From JAUWQU01 sp964605095 (GTDB taxonomy: Bacteria > Planctomycetota > Phycisphaerae > SM23-33), in assembly GCA_964605095.1 (NCBI GenBank), contig CAZSBS010000072.1, positions 1 through 18,308 of the forward strand: a DNA stretch of 18,308 nt, written 5' to 3'. The notes below the pieces were generated by a model, which made no database searches, was not told where the DNA came from, and saw only the letters and a program-made list of their open reading frames with translations. The position numbers and the translations under genes were made by a program. The number at the start of each line of letters is the position of its first letter. Position 1 is the first letter of the stretch. Shown here in pieces: positions 1-5,945 of this stretch.

Positions 1-164
1 CGCCGAATCTGCAAGCGATTTTCCGGCCGAGTCTTGGCGGTGTAGAAAACAATCTCGGGGCCTATCCCCCTCCCCCTACCCCCTCCCCCTTAATTGGCTT
101 GGCCGAATAATTACGTATTTTGTCTAGGCGCGAATATGCAGTTTTCTTACTAAGTCTTGGCGGT
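1..164. repeat. Degenerate direct repeat, two copies about 123 bp apart
   Basis: Two related stretches of about 40 bp lie at 1-41 and 127-164. Both end in the identical 12-mer AGTCTTGGCGGT (30-41 and 153-164), and both carry CGAAT-TGCA followed by a TTTTC block. The second copy lacks about five bases in the middle. The first copy starts at the window edge, so an array could continue to the left. No function is visible. Confidence 0.45.
66..89 (-). other. G-quadruplex motif (four runs of G5)
   Basis: On the minus strand this reads as four uninterrupted runs of five G separated by loops of 1, 2 and 1 bases. On the plus strand it is C5-T-C5-TA-C5-T-C5. It meets the usual G-quadruplex definition with very short loops. 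It sits in an apparently non-coding stretch between the two direct-repeat copies. Confidence 0.7.
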
Positions 165-585
165 AGCGCGGAAATTTCTAGACCGTCGCCGGAAATTTCG
201 GACACGGTCGAAAAAAAGCCACGGGGTTTTCTTGGCAACACCGGTATGAGAATACCAAAGCACGCCGCCGTTAGGGGGATAGCACCCCCCGGCCGGGTGC
301 CTTGCGGCCGTTGGGCAGGCTTGCCAAGCCGTCCGGGCAGGCAGGCCGCGACGTGCTCGCCGGGTGTCCCGGCGGTGCCCGGGCCCGTCGTCGGGGGGCC
401 TCTTTGCCCTTGTGGGCCTCGCCGTGTCATGCGCCAGCACGTCACACCGCCGCCAGAATCGACGATCACGGGCGCGGACGTGTCCAACGTCCAGCCGGCA
501 GATCGTGTCCCTGGCGCGGCCTGAATGCCCTTGGCGCTGTGTTGGCCGTTGTACGGCGGGGCAGGCCGGTTGTGCGGGTGTCGGT
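90..585. other. Gene-poor stretch without a convincing coding region
   Basis: Long open frames cross this stretch in several phases on both strands, as expected at this GC content. None shows a recognisable domain or a convincing codon pattern. One minus-strand frame would start at 589 with an ATGA overlap onto the preceding stop, but its product is Pro/Gly/Arg-rich low complexity and I do not call it. An imperfect palindrome lies at 181-209 and a short GGTAT/ATACC inverted repeat at about 243-255. The stretch may be the inside edge of a decayed mobile element. Confidence 0.4.
181..209. repeat. 29-bp imperfect palindrome
   Basis: The arms GACCGT (181-186) and ACGGTC (204-209) are perfect inverted repeats. 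An inner CCG/CGG pair (189-191 and 199-201) is centred on the same point. Plus-strand A7 follows, which is the wrong composition for a plus-strand terminator, and no gene ends here. It could be a protein-binding site or a leftover of a mobile element. Confidence 0.4.
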
Positions 586-806
586 TCATGCCTTCTTACC
601 ACCTGCGAAGCCAGCGGCCTTGACCATCGCGACGATACCCGCTTTCAGGGCGTCAGGCAGGCCCGGCCACGCCGTCAGGACAAGGGCAAGGTCGGGGTCT
701 TTTTCGACTAAAAGCGCCAAGCAGGACGCCAAGACGCTTTCGGGGTCTTCGGGCTTGCAGTTTCTAAGGCATGATTTGCAAGGGCTTTGTGAGCATTCGG
801 CCGGGG
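586..806 (-). pseudogene. C-terminal remnant of an unrecognised protein, possibly integrase-associated
   Basis: In the minus frame ending at TGA 586-588, about 70 residues look truly coding. They contain a small Cys cluster (CKSCLRNC) followed by an amphipathic tail (LALLVEKDPDLALVLTAWPG, then DALKAGIVAMVKAAG). From memory, similar WPxLP..I.AGI.AMV tails occur at the ends of planctomycete proteins near tRNA-integrated elements; this has not been checked. No ATG or GTG start lies between the tail and the tRNA fragment at 806-858, and the open frame runs straight through that fragment. It is therefore a remnant, not an intact gene. The match to an integrase-linked family is weak; that it is the 3' end of some former gene is more secure. 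Confidence 0.45.
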
Positions 807-858
807 CGTCAACAGCGGTTTTCAAGACCGCCTCCTTCGACCACTCGGACACCCCACC
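806..858 (-). pseudogene. 5' half of a tRNA-Ser(UGA) gene
   Basis: Read on the minus strand from 858, the sequence begins with acceptor strand GGTGGGG, then TG, then a typical serine D-arm (TCCGAGTGGTCGAAGGA). A perfect anticodon stem-loop follows at 831-815 (GCGGT-CTTGAAA-ACCGC) with anticodon TGA (824-822). After the first bases of the variable arm the similarity stops. No T-arm (GGTTCGAATCC-like) and no complementary 3' acceptor CCCCACC are found nearby. The plus-strand translation of this piece gives the familiar spurious peptide FKTASFDHSDTPP, which supports the identification. It is a truncated tRNA gene, most simply a displaced half left at one end of an integrated element. Confidence 0.75.
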
Positions 859-930
859 AAGAGTGCCGCGTCGATTCGCATTCTGCGGCATTTTGGCCGG
901 GTTTGCAAGCGGTTGATGGCCGCAGCATCG

Positions 931-960
931 TTGCGGCCTGGGGGCGGCGGGGGGTAGAAT
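931..960 (+). promoter_or_regulatory. Putative sigma-70 promoter for ispD
   Basis: A TTGCGG -35-like box (931-936) and a TAGAAT -10 box (955-960) are separated by 18 bp, with the -10 ending 40 bp before the ispD start. The same TAGAAT -10 occurs before the decarboxylase gene and before the secreted-protein gene at the right end. Confidence 0.45.
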
Positions 961-1000
961 GCGGCCGCGGCGAGTTCGGAACCCTATGGGAGACTCATCG

Positions 1001-1729
1001 ATGGCCAAGGTAGCGGTGATTGTTCCGGCGGCGGGGGCGGGCAAGCGGTACGGCGGCAAGCAAAACAAGATCTTCGAGCGGATCGGCGGCGATCAGCCGG
1101 TGTTTCTCCGCACGCTGGAGGCCTTCACGTCGCGAGAGGATGTCTGCCAGACCATGCTCGTGGTCAGCGAGGCGGACATGCCCGCCCTGAAGAGCCGCTT
1201 CGGGCCGAACCTGGGCTTCATGGGCGTCACGATCGTCCAGGGCGGGGCCACTCGGACGGACTCCGTTCGCGCCGCGCTGGCCCTGCTGGACCCGGCGGCT
1301 GAACTTGTCTGCGTACACGACGCCGTCCGCCCGTGCATCGCCCAGCCATGGATCGACGACGTCTTCGCCGAGGCAGCCAAGACCGGGGCGGCCATCCTGG
1401 CCTATCCGGTGCATGGCACGCTGAAGAAGGTTTCCTCGGCCGGGGTAATCGGCGAGACCGTCAGCCGAGACGACCTGTGGGAGGCCCAGACGCCGCAGGT
1501 CTTCCGCGTCGACGTGCTGCAGGCCGCGTATGCGTCTGGCAAGCCGGCGACCGACGACGCGGGCCTCGTCGAGGCCAACGGCCAGCCGGTCAGCGTGGTG
1601 ATGGGCGACCCGCGGAACATCAAGATAACCACGAAGGCGGACATGGACTTCGCGGCCGCGGTTATAAAAACGCTGCCTAAGCCCAAGGACACGGGCTACC
1701 ACCATCCCTTTGAGGAGCCGAGATGGTGA
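1001..1729 (+). CDS. ispD: 2-C-methyl-D-erythritol 4-phosphate cytidylyltransferase
   Basis: IspD transfers CMP from CTP to 2-C-methyl-D-erythritol 4-phosphate, the third step of the non-mevalonate isoprenoid pathway, in the cytoplasm. The 242-residue product is close to the usual length. It opens with the nucleotide-binding loop VIVPAAGAGKRYGG and a downstream conserved lysine (QNKIFE). Then follow GGATRTDSVRAAL, VCVHDAVRPCI, the DLWEAQTPQVFR segment, TDDAGLVEANG and the terminal GDPRNIKITTKADMDFA, all family hallmarks. ATG 1001 was chosen because GGGAGA (988-993) lies at a proper distance; an in-frame ATG at 986 would put extra residues before the conserved N-terminus. It is probably monocistronic, because a repeat-rich spacer of about 300 bp follows. 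The identification is secure. Confidence 0.96.
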   Translation: MAKVAVIVPAAGAGKRYGGKQNKIFERIGGDQPVFLRTLEAFTSREDVCQTMLVVSEADMPALKSRFGPNLGFMGVTIVQGGATRTDSVRAALALLDPAAELVCVHDAVRPCIAQPWIDDVFAEAAKTGAAILAYPVHGTLKKVSSAGVIGETVSRDDLWEAQTPQVFRVDVLQAAYASGKPATDDAGLVEANGQPVSVVMGDPRNIKITTKADMDFAAAVIKTLPKPKDTGYHHPFEEPRW

Positions 1730-1731
1730 GG

Positions 1732-1748
1732 CGCGGGCTTCGCCCGCG
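1732..1748. repeat. Hairpin just after ispD
   Basis: A perfect 7-bp stem CGCGGGC-TTC-GCCCGCG starts two bases after the ispD stop. No T-run follows, so it is not a classical intrinsic terminator, but it could protect or end the ispD transcript. Confidence 0.5.
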
Positions 1749-1780
1749 AATGTTCAATGTCCAATGTTCAATGTTCAATG
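1749..1780. repeat. Tandem heptamer AATGTTC, about 4.5 copies
   Basis: Four consecutive heptamers read AATGTTC, AATGTCC, AATGTTC, AATGTTC and are followed by AATG. It is a simple-sequence repeat in the ispD-glycosyltransferase spacer. Confidence 0.8.
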
Positions 1781-1785
1781 GTTGG

Positions 1786-1912
1786 AACGTGTATGAAAAC
1801 GTGGCATGGGCGTCTCGCCCGTGGAAACAGCCGCCAGAACAGGGGCGAGACGCCCCTGCGACTCGCGGGCAAGATGCCCGTGCTACGGCCGGAGGCGGTT
1901 TTCATACACGTT
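1786..1912. repeat. 127-bp inverted-repeat element with nested hairpins
   Basis: Perfect 15-bp terminal inverted repeats AACGTGTATGAAAAC (1786-1800) and GTTTTCATACACGTT (1898-1912) enclose about 97 bp. Inside are further short hairpins of the type GGGCGTCTCGCCC, GGGGCGAGACGCCCC and GGGCAAGATGCCC. No coding capacity is visible. The structure resembles a non-autonomous, MITE- or REP-like intergenic element. Similar GGGCAAGATGCCC motifs are common in planctomycete spacers (recollection, not searched). Confidence 0.65.
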
Positions 1913-1936
1913 CTTAGACCTTGGTGTTTGTGGCTG

Positions 1937-2003
1937 GGTTCTTGTTTTGAGCTTCGTGATTTGGATTTGTTTCGAGTTTCGTGCTTCGGATTTCGAGTTT
2001 CCT
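1937..2003. repeat. Low-complexity T/G-rich repeat
   Basis: The stretch is unusually T-rich for this genome. It carries an exact 10-bp direct repeat TTTCGAGTTT (1970-1979 and 1991-2000) separated by GTGCTTCGGA-like spacer. It ends just before the ribosome binding site of the glycosyltransferase gene and probably forms part of its leader. Confidence 0.45.
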
Positions 2004-2025
2004 GAATGTTGGAAGAGGTTTGAAG

Positions 2026-3651
2026 ATGAAGTTGGTTTATCGAATCTTGGTTTTCGTGGCGGTGGTGGCCTTGTGGGCGGCCATATATCTGCCGCGCCTT
2101 GGCGACATCCCGCTGAGGGGCGAGGAGCCGACTCGTGCCTTGCCGGCCAGCACGATGCTCGAGACCGGCCGATGGATGGTCCCATCTGTTGACGGCAAGG
2201 ATTACTTCAACAAGCCGCCGATGGTGAACTGGCTGGTCGCGGCGTCGTATGTTGTCACGGGGACGGTCACGGAGTTCTCGGCCAGGTTGCCGTCGGTGCT
2301 GATGATCCTGGCGTTCGTGTCGCTGGTGGTTCTGATGCGGTCGGGATGGCTCGAGCTGCCGGGCCAGGTCGCCGTGGCTGTGATATCTCTGACGACGGTG
2401 CTGATGGTGACGCGGGGCAGGCTCATCGAGATCGAGGCGGTGTACGTGGCTTTTACGGGCATGGCGGTGCTGTGGTGGCTGAACGTCTGGTCGGCCAAGG
2501 GTTCACGATGGTCGCTGTGGATCATGCCGGCGCTGTTCCTGTCGGCCGGGGCGCTGGCCAAGGGGCCGTTTCTCGGCCTGGTGTTCTACAGCGTGGTGGT
2601 GGGGGTGCTGCTGTACGAGCGCCGGCTGCGCGAGCTTGTCTCGATCCAACACATCGTCGCGGTGGCGATAATATGTGTGCTGTGCCTTGGATGGGTTTAC
2701 CTGGCGAAGCAGGAGTCTTCATCGCAGCAGATGACCGGCCAGTGGTCCAAGCAACTGGCCCCGCGCGTGATTCCGAGCTTCAAGACGTTCAACTTGCCGC
2801 GGACCTTGCCCGGCGCGCTGAGAGACTTTCTGCCGTGGTCGTTGTTTCTGCCGCTGCTGTGGGTTCGGCGGTTCACTTCGCGGATCCCGGCCGGGCAGCA
2901 GGCGATGTTCAAGGGCTGCCGGCTCGGGATGGTGGTGGGCTTCATGCTCCTGGCGGCGATGCCGTGCGCCATTCCGCGGTACGTCATGCCTGCCCAGCCC
3001 GTGATGGCGATGATGGTGGGGTGGGTTCTCAGCCGCCACCGCGAGCCGATACCGTCCGACCGCGTCTGGGTGTGGGGCATATTGGCGGCCTTGGCACTGG
3101 CGGCGGCGTCGTCGGTAGCGGGCCTGGCGGTGTTTTCGCGTGGCGGATATGCCTGGGTCGCGTGCGCCGGTGCGATTGTGGCCGCGATGCTCGCCGTGCG
3201 ATGGCGGGCGAAGCTCATCGGCGGCGTGCGGCTGGCAGTTGCGACGTCGCTGGTTGCGGTGGTTGGCGCCTGGCTGTATTTCGGCTTCGGCGTGCCGATG
3301 GTGATAGCCCAGGACGACGACCGCCCGCCGGCCTGGCGGATAAACAGACTGGTGCCTGCCGGGCAGCCTACCTACGTGTTCAAGCCGGTACACTGGGCAT
3401 TTTTGTTCAGCATCCGCCCGCCGCTTCGGTACGTCCTGACGCCCGACAGAATCGGCCCGGACGTGCGATACATGGTCGTGCCCGTGGTGGAATACGGCAA
3501 AACTCCGGGCCTTGCCGAGGCCCTGGCCCGCCGCGCCGGCCGAAGTATTTACCCGTTCGATTCGGACGCGGAAAAGTTCGACCTGGTGGAACTCGGTCCC
3601 GCCCCAACGTCCAGCCCGACCTCCGCGCCATCGTCCGCCCCGGCGAAATAG
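2026..3651 (+). CDS. ArnT/PMT-type polytopic membrane glycosyltransferase
   Basis: The 541-residue product is a multi-spanning membrane protein of the dolichyl-/undecaprenyl-phosphate-sugar glycosyltransferase superfamily (PMT_2/ArnT-like, GT-C fold). After the first membrane helix (about 6-22) comes an external acidic loop, LRGEEPTRA (30-38), at the place of the family's D/E-containing catalytic loop. It is followed by DYFNKPPMVNW, the counterpart of the conserved KPPLxxW segment, and a second helix. Many more hydrophobic helices follow, then a non-membrane C-terminal part with a Pro/Ser/Thr-rich tail. GGAAGAGG (2011-2018) lies 7 bp before ATG 2026, which fixes the start; the open frame extends upstream into repeat sequence. 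Such enzymes transfer a sugar from a polyprenyl carrier to a lipid or protein on the outer face of the cytoplasmic membrane. Donor and acceptor here are unknown. Confidence 0.85.
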   Translation: MKLVYRILVFVAVVALWAAIYLPRLGDIPLRGEEPTRALPASTMLETGRWMVPSVDGKDYFNKPPMVNWLVAASYVVTGTVTEFSARLPSVLMILAFVSLVVLMRSGWLELPGQVAVAVISLTTVLMVTRGRLIEIEAVYVAFTGMAVLWWLNVWSAKGSRWSLWIMPALFLSAGALAKGPFLGLVFYSVVVGVLLYERRLRELVSIQHIVAVAIICVLCLGWVYLAKQESSSQQMTGQWSKQLAPRVIPSFKTFNLPRTLPGALRDFLPWSLFLPLLWVRRFTSRIPAGQQAMFKGCRLGMVVGFMLLAAMPCAIPRYVMPAQPVMAMMVGWVLSRHREPIPSDRVWVWGILAALALAAASSVAGLAVFSRGGYAWVACAGAIVAAMLAVRWRAKLIGGVRLAVATSLVAVVGAWLYFGFGVPMVIAQDDDRPPAWRINRLVPAGQPTYVFKPVHWAFLFSIRPPLRYVLTPDRIGPDVRYMVVPVVEYGKTPGLAEALARRAGRSIYPFDSDAEKFDLVELGPAPTSSPTSAPSSAPAK

Positions 3652-3689
3652 AGCAGAAAAAAGATCGTGGATAACATCGGAAACGGTAT

Positions 3690-3765
3690 CAGGGGTCAAA
3701 CCCCTTCGCTTTCCTCTCAGCGTTCTCAGCGACCTCTGCGGGGATCCTTTTGGTTGCGGCCAAGC
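3690..3765. repeat. Dispersed-type intergenic repeat with small hairpin
   Basis: The convergent spacer between the glycosyltransferase and the CBM48 gene contains a GGGGT-CAA-ACCCC hairpin (3692-3704). A CTCTCAGCG/TTCTCAGCG/ACCTCTGCGG pattern and TTTTGGTTGCGG follow. From memory these strings resemble intergenic repeats widespread in planctomycete-like genomes; this was not searched. Two more short hairpins lie at 3789-3804 (GCCGG/CCGGC) and 3810-3819. Confidence 0.4.
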
Positions 3766-3837
3766 GCTGTGTGTGCGCACCGCGAACGGCCGGGGCTTAC
3801 CGGCTGGGTCCGCGAGCGGTAAAATTATGTGGGGCCG

Positions 3838-4116
3838 CTACTTACTGATGTGGACGACGGAGTCCACCGAGCCGTAGGGGTTAGGTATTTGGCGAGGGTT
3901 GTCGCTGTCGGGCAACCACTGCCCGTCGATGACGAATTTGTACTTGTAGTCGCCGGGGGCCAATGATTTGCTGGCGATGAAAGTCCCGTTCTTCTGCTTG
4001 GCCATCTTCTCCGGCTTCCAGTCGTTAAATGTGCCAGCCAGCATGACTTCAGCTACTTTACTCGCGGGCTGAACAGCAAACCGAACAGTTCCCTTGTTTT
4101 TGCCACTGTTTATCAT
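3838..4116 (-). CDS. Single-domain CBM48/AMPK-type glycogen-binding protein
   Basis: A complete 92-residue protein consists almost only of one early-set beta-sandwich of the CBM48 (AMPK glycogen-binding / isoamylase N-terminal) family. Visible hallmarks are the first strand GTVRFAV, AEVMLAGTFNDWKPEKM with the conserved FNDW, the SLAPGDYKYKFVIDGQWLPD core with its second carbohydrate-contacting Trp, and the closing NPYGSVDSVVHI strand. These two Trp positions contact glycogen in characterised relatives. No catalytic domain is attached and no glycogen enzyme is encoded nearby, so it may act alone or with a partner elsewhere. AGGAG lies 8 bases upstream of the ATG at 4116. There is no signal peptide, so a cytoplasmic location is likely. 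Confidence 0.85.
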   Translation of the reverse strand: MINSGKNKGTVRFAVQPASKVAEVMLAGTFNDWKPEKMAKQKNGTFIASKSLAPGDYKYKFVIDGQWLPDSDNPRQIPNPYGSVDSVVHISK

Positions 4117-4511
4117 GCGACGTGCTCCTTACTTTGACTCGACGTTTGGGTGTCGGGGACACCATCAGCCATTCAACACTTACAAGTCTTTGGCCCGGCT
4201 GATATTATGGCCACATCACTGTAACTGCCGACTTCGCGACCCGTCTCGTGGAATGTTATGCACGATGTCGGCAAAAAAACACCCAAACCCGCCGATCCGT
4301 TTGTCCAGGCCGGGCCAAGTGTCGTGCAGGCCTGGGGGCGAGGCGATTGGGGGTCTCTGTTGCGATGCCTTTGCGGAAGACATTTACTTCAGCGAAACTT
4401 CAGGTCCCTGGCATACAATCGGTTCAGTCTGTTGCGTCGCCAGGCTCTCAGTGCCTTGCGGCCTGCCTGATGCGGCCGCTAAAGGCGGCGGGAAAGACCA
4501 GAAGGACTAGC
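4117..4511. other. 395-bp spacer, no gene seen
   Basis: This divergent spacer lies between the CBM48 gene (minus) and the phosphatase gene (plus). It must hold promoters for both. A TTACAA (4180-4185) and TATTAT (4203-4208) pair with 17-bp spacing is the best sigma-70-like candidate on the plus strand, but its -35 match is poor. A short GTGTCGGGGACAC hairpin lies at about 4150-4162. An open frame runs upstream of the phosphatase start, but its residues show no conserved character. Confidence 0.4.
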
Positions 4512-5192
4512 ATGAATGAAAACGAGAGCAAATGCGTCGGGTCCAATGGGCCTTCGCCGAAGGGGACCGGTCGCAGCCCCCGGCGGTCCGTTCGCCGTGG
4601 CATTCTGCTGGCCCTGATGGCCGGTGGGGCGGCCTTTGCGATCTGGGGCGTCGTAGACCATTTCAGGAACTGGCCCGTACACCGCTTCGGCGTGGTCAAG
4701 CCGGGGGTGCTCTATCGCAGCGCCCAGCCTACCGCGGCCGGGTGGCAGGCCCTCAAAAATCAATACGGCATCCACACGGTGGTGGACCTGCGATCCGACG
4801 AGCCTGACAAGCAGTGGTCGATCTTGCAGCGGGATTTCTGCCGGGAAAACGGCATCAAGCTGATCCGTGTCGCAATCGGCCCCGAGCGCCTGACCGACAA
4901 TGAGTTCAAGGTGCTGATGGGCACATTCACCGATCCCAACTGCCAGCCGGTGCTGGTCCACTGCGAACTGGGCAAATTGCGGACCGGCGTGGTCGTGGCC
5001 GCGTACCGGATGGTGGTGGACGGGTGGTCCCGGGAGCAGGCGCTTGAAGAATCGAGCCGGTACAAGCCGAACCTCATGCATCGCGACAGAGGCTACGAGG
5101 AATACCTTCGCCAACTCGAGCGTCGGATCGCCACTCGCCCGGCGAGAACGTTGGACGCCGACACCGCCCAGACGTTACCATCCGGCGGGTAG
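4512..5192 (+). CDS. Membrane-anchored dual-specificity/tyrosine-type phosphatase
   Basis: The 226-residue protein has a charged N-terminus with several Arg residues, then one hydrophobic helix (about 29-48) that acts as signal anchor, then a cysteine-phosphatase domain. The domain begins at VLYRSAQPTAAGWQAL, typical of the bacterial DSP/PTP-like group, and continues with GIHTVVDLRSDE. The signature loop HCELGKLRTG places the nucleophile at Cys151 and the phosphate-binding Arg at 157 (CX5R). With positive residues inside, the catalytic domain should face the periplasm (inference). The ATG at 4512 has AGAAGGA (4499-4505) six bases upstream; a longer frame to 4248 is open but unlikely. It precedes a two-component system by 72 bp and may share its transcript. 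Its substrate (phosphotyrosine, phospholipid or phosphosugar) cannot be told. Confidence 0.85.
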   Translation: MNENESKCVGSNGPSPKGTGRSPRRSVRRGILLALMAGGAAFAIWGVVDHFRNWPVHRFGVVKPGVLYRSAQPTAAGWQALKNQYGIHTVVDLRSDEPDKQWSILQRDFCRENGIKLIRVAIGPERLTDNEFKVLMGTFTDPNCQPVLVHCELGKLRTGVVVAAYRMVVDGWSREQALEESSRYKPNLMHRDRGYEEYLRQLERRIATRPARTLDADTAQTLPSGG

Positions 5193-5264
5193 CTTTGGAC
5201 CGTTATGGGCCGCGGCCAGGCCTTTGATGGGCGCATGGCTGCGCCCCGGCCGGGAGGCCACGAG

Positions 5265-5945
5265 ATGCGAGTGTTGATCATAGAGGATGAGCACCGGCTC
5301 GCGCGCAACATCGCGACGGTGCTCAACGAGCAGGCGTCCTTCGCCGTGGACATATCCGCCGACGGCGAGGACGGTCTGCACATGGCGATGACCAACCCGT
5401 ACGACCTGATCCTTCTGGACCTGATGCTTCCGAAGATCGGCGGGCGTGAGATTCTCCGCCGGCTTCGCCAGGCGGGCAAGAGCGTGGCGGTTCTGATTCT
5501 CACTGCCCGCGATGCGAGGCCCGACGTGATCGAGGGCCTCGACGCCGGGGGGGATGACTACGTCACCAAGCCGTTCGACATGGGCGAGCTTGTCGCCCGG
5601 TGCAAGGCGCTGGTCCGCCGTGCGTACGATAGGCCGAGCCCGGAAATCCGCGTCGGCGACCTGGTGGTCAACACGGCCGCCCGGCGCGTGACGTGCTGCG
5701 GCAAGGCGATCACACTGCCGGCGATGGAGTACAGGCTGCTGGAGTACCTGGCGCTTCGCAGCGGGCAGGTTGTAAGCAAGTCCGAGATACTCGAACGTCT
5801 CTACGACTTCGAGAGCGAGAAGTTCTCCAACGTGGTTGAGGTCTACATATCGTCCCTGCGGCGCAAGCTCTCGGCGCACGGGCCGGGGCCGGTCATACAC
5901 ACCATGCGCGGCCAGGGCTACATGCTGGAGGATGCCTCGCGTTGA
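5265..5945 (+). CDS. OmpR/PhoB-family response regulator
   Basis: The 226-residue product has an N-terminal receiver domain with acidic pocket E7-D8, phospho-acceptor Asp52 (LILLDLMLP), switch Thr80 (ILTARD) and Lys102 (YVTKPF). A C-terminal winged-helix DNA-binding domain (about 125-222) ends in the typical NVVEVYISSLRRKL and RGQGYML. All key residues are present, so it should be phosphorylated by a partner kinase and act as a transcription factor. CGGGAGG (5251-5257) seven bases before ATG 5265 fixes the start, although the frame is open to 5205. Its TGA overlaps the TTG start of the kinase gene by four bases, which suggests translational coupling and cognate pairing. Confidence 0.93.
   Translation: MRVLIIEDEHRLARNIATVLNEQASFAVDISADGEDGLHMAMTNPYDLILLDLMLPKIGGREILRRLRQAGKSVAVLILTARDARPDVIEGLDAGGDDYVTKPFDMGELVARCKALVRRAYDRPSPEIRVGDLVVNTAARRVTCCGKAITLPAMEYRLLEYLALRSGQVVSKSEILERLYDFESEKFSNVVEVYISSLRRKLSAHGPGPVIHTMRGQGYMLEDASR

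Noticed and set aside
181..216. Possible intrinsic terminator at the palindrome followed by A7
   Set aside because: The run after the stem is A on the plus strand, not T, and on the minus strand the T-run comes before the stem.
62..589. Minus-strand frame with an ATGA overlap onto the remnant's stop
   Set aside because: The product is Pro/Gly/Arg-rich without any recognisable domain, and it runs through the G5 tract. The overlap alone does not make it a gene.
302..916. Long plus-strand open frame with FKTASFDHSDTPP near its end
   Set aside because: That peptide is the antisense reading of the tRNA-Ser fragment and a well-known spurious translation. The rest is low-complexity Arg/Pro/Ala.
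995..1705. Minus-strand frame opposite ispD
   Set aside because: It is a shadow of the ispD coding strand: Arg/Gly-rich with no motif.
1749..2003. Possible CRISPR array
   Set aside because: The heptamers are tandem without spacers and the other repeats are single inverted pairs. There are no repeat-spacer units and no cas genes.
2346..3674. 442-codon plus-strand frame inside the glycosyltransferase gene
   Set aside because: It is an out-of-frame reading of an evident membrane-protein gene and lacks hydrophobic segments or motifs.
2719..3780. 353-codon minus-strand frame opposite the glycosyltransferase
   Set aside because: Composition (Arg/His/Gly/Pro) is typical of antisense of a GC-rich membrane-protein gene, and there are no motifs.
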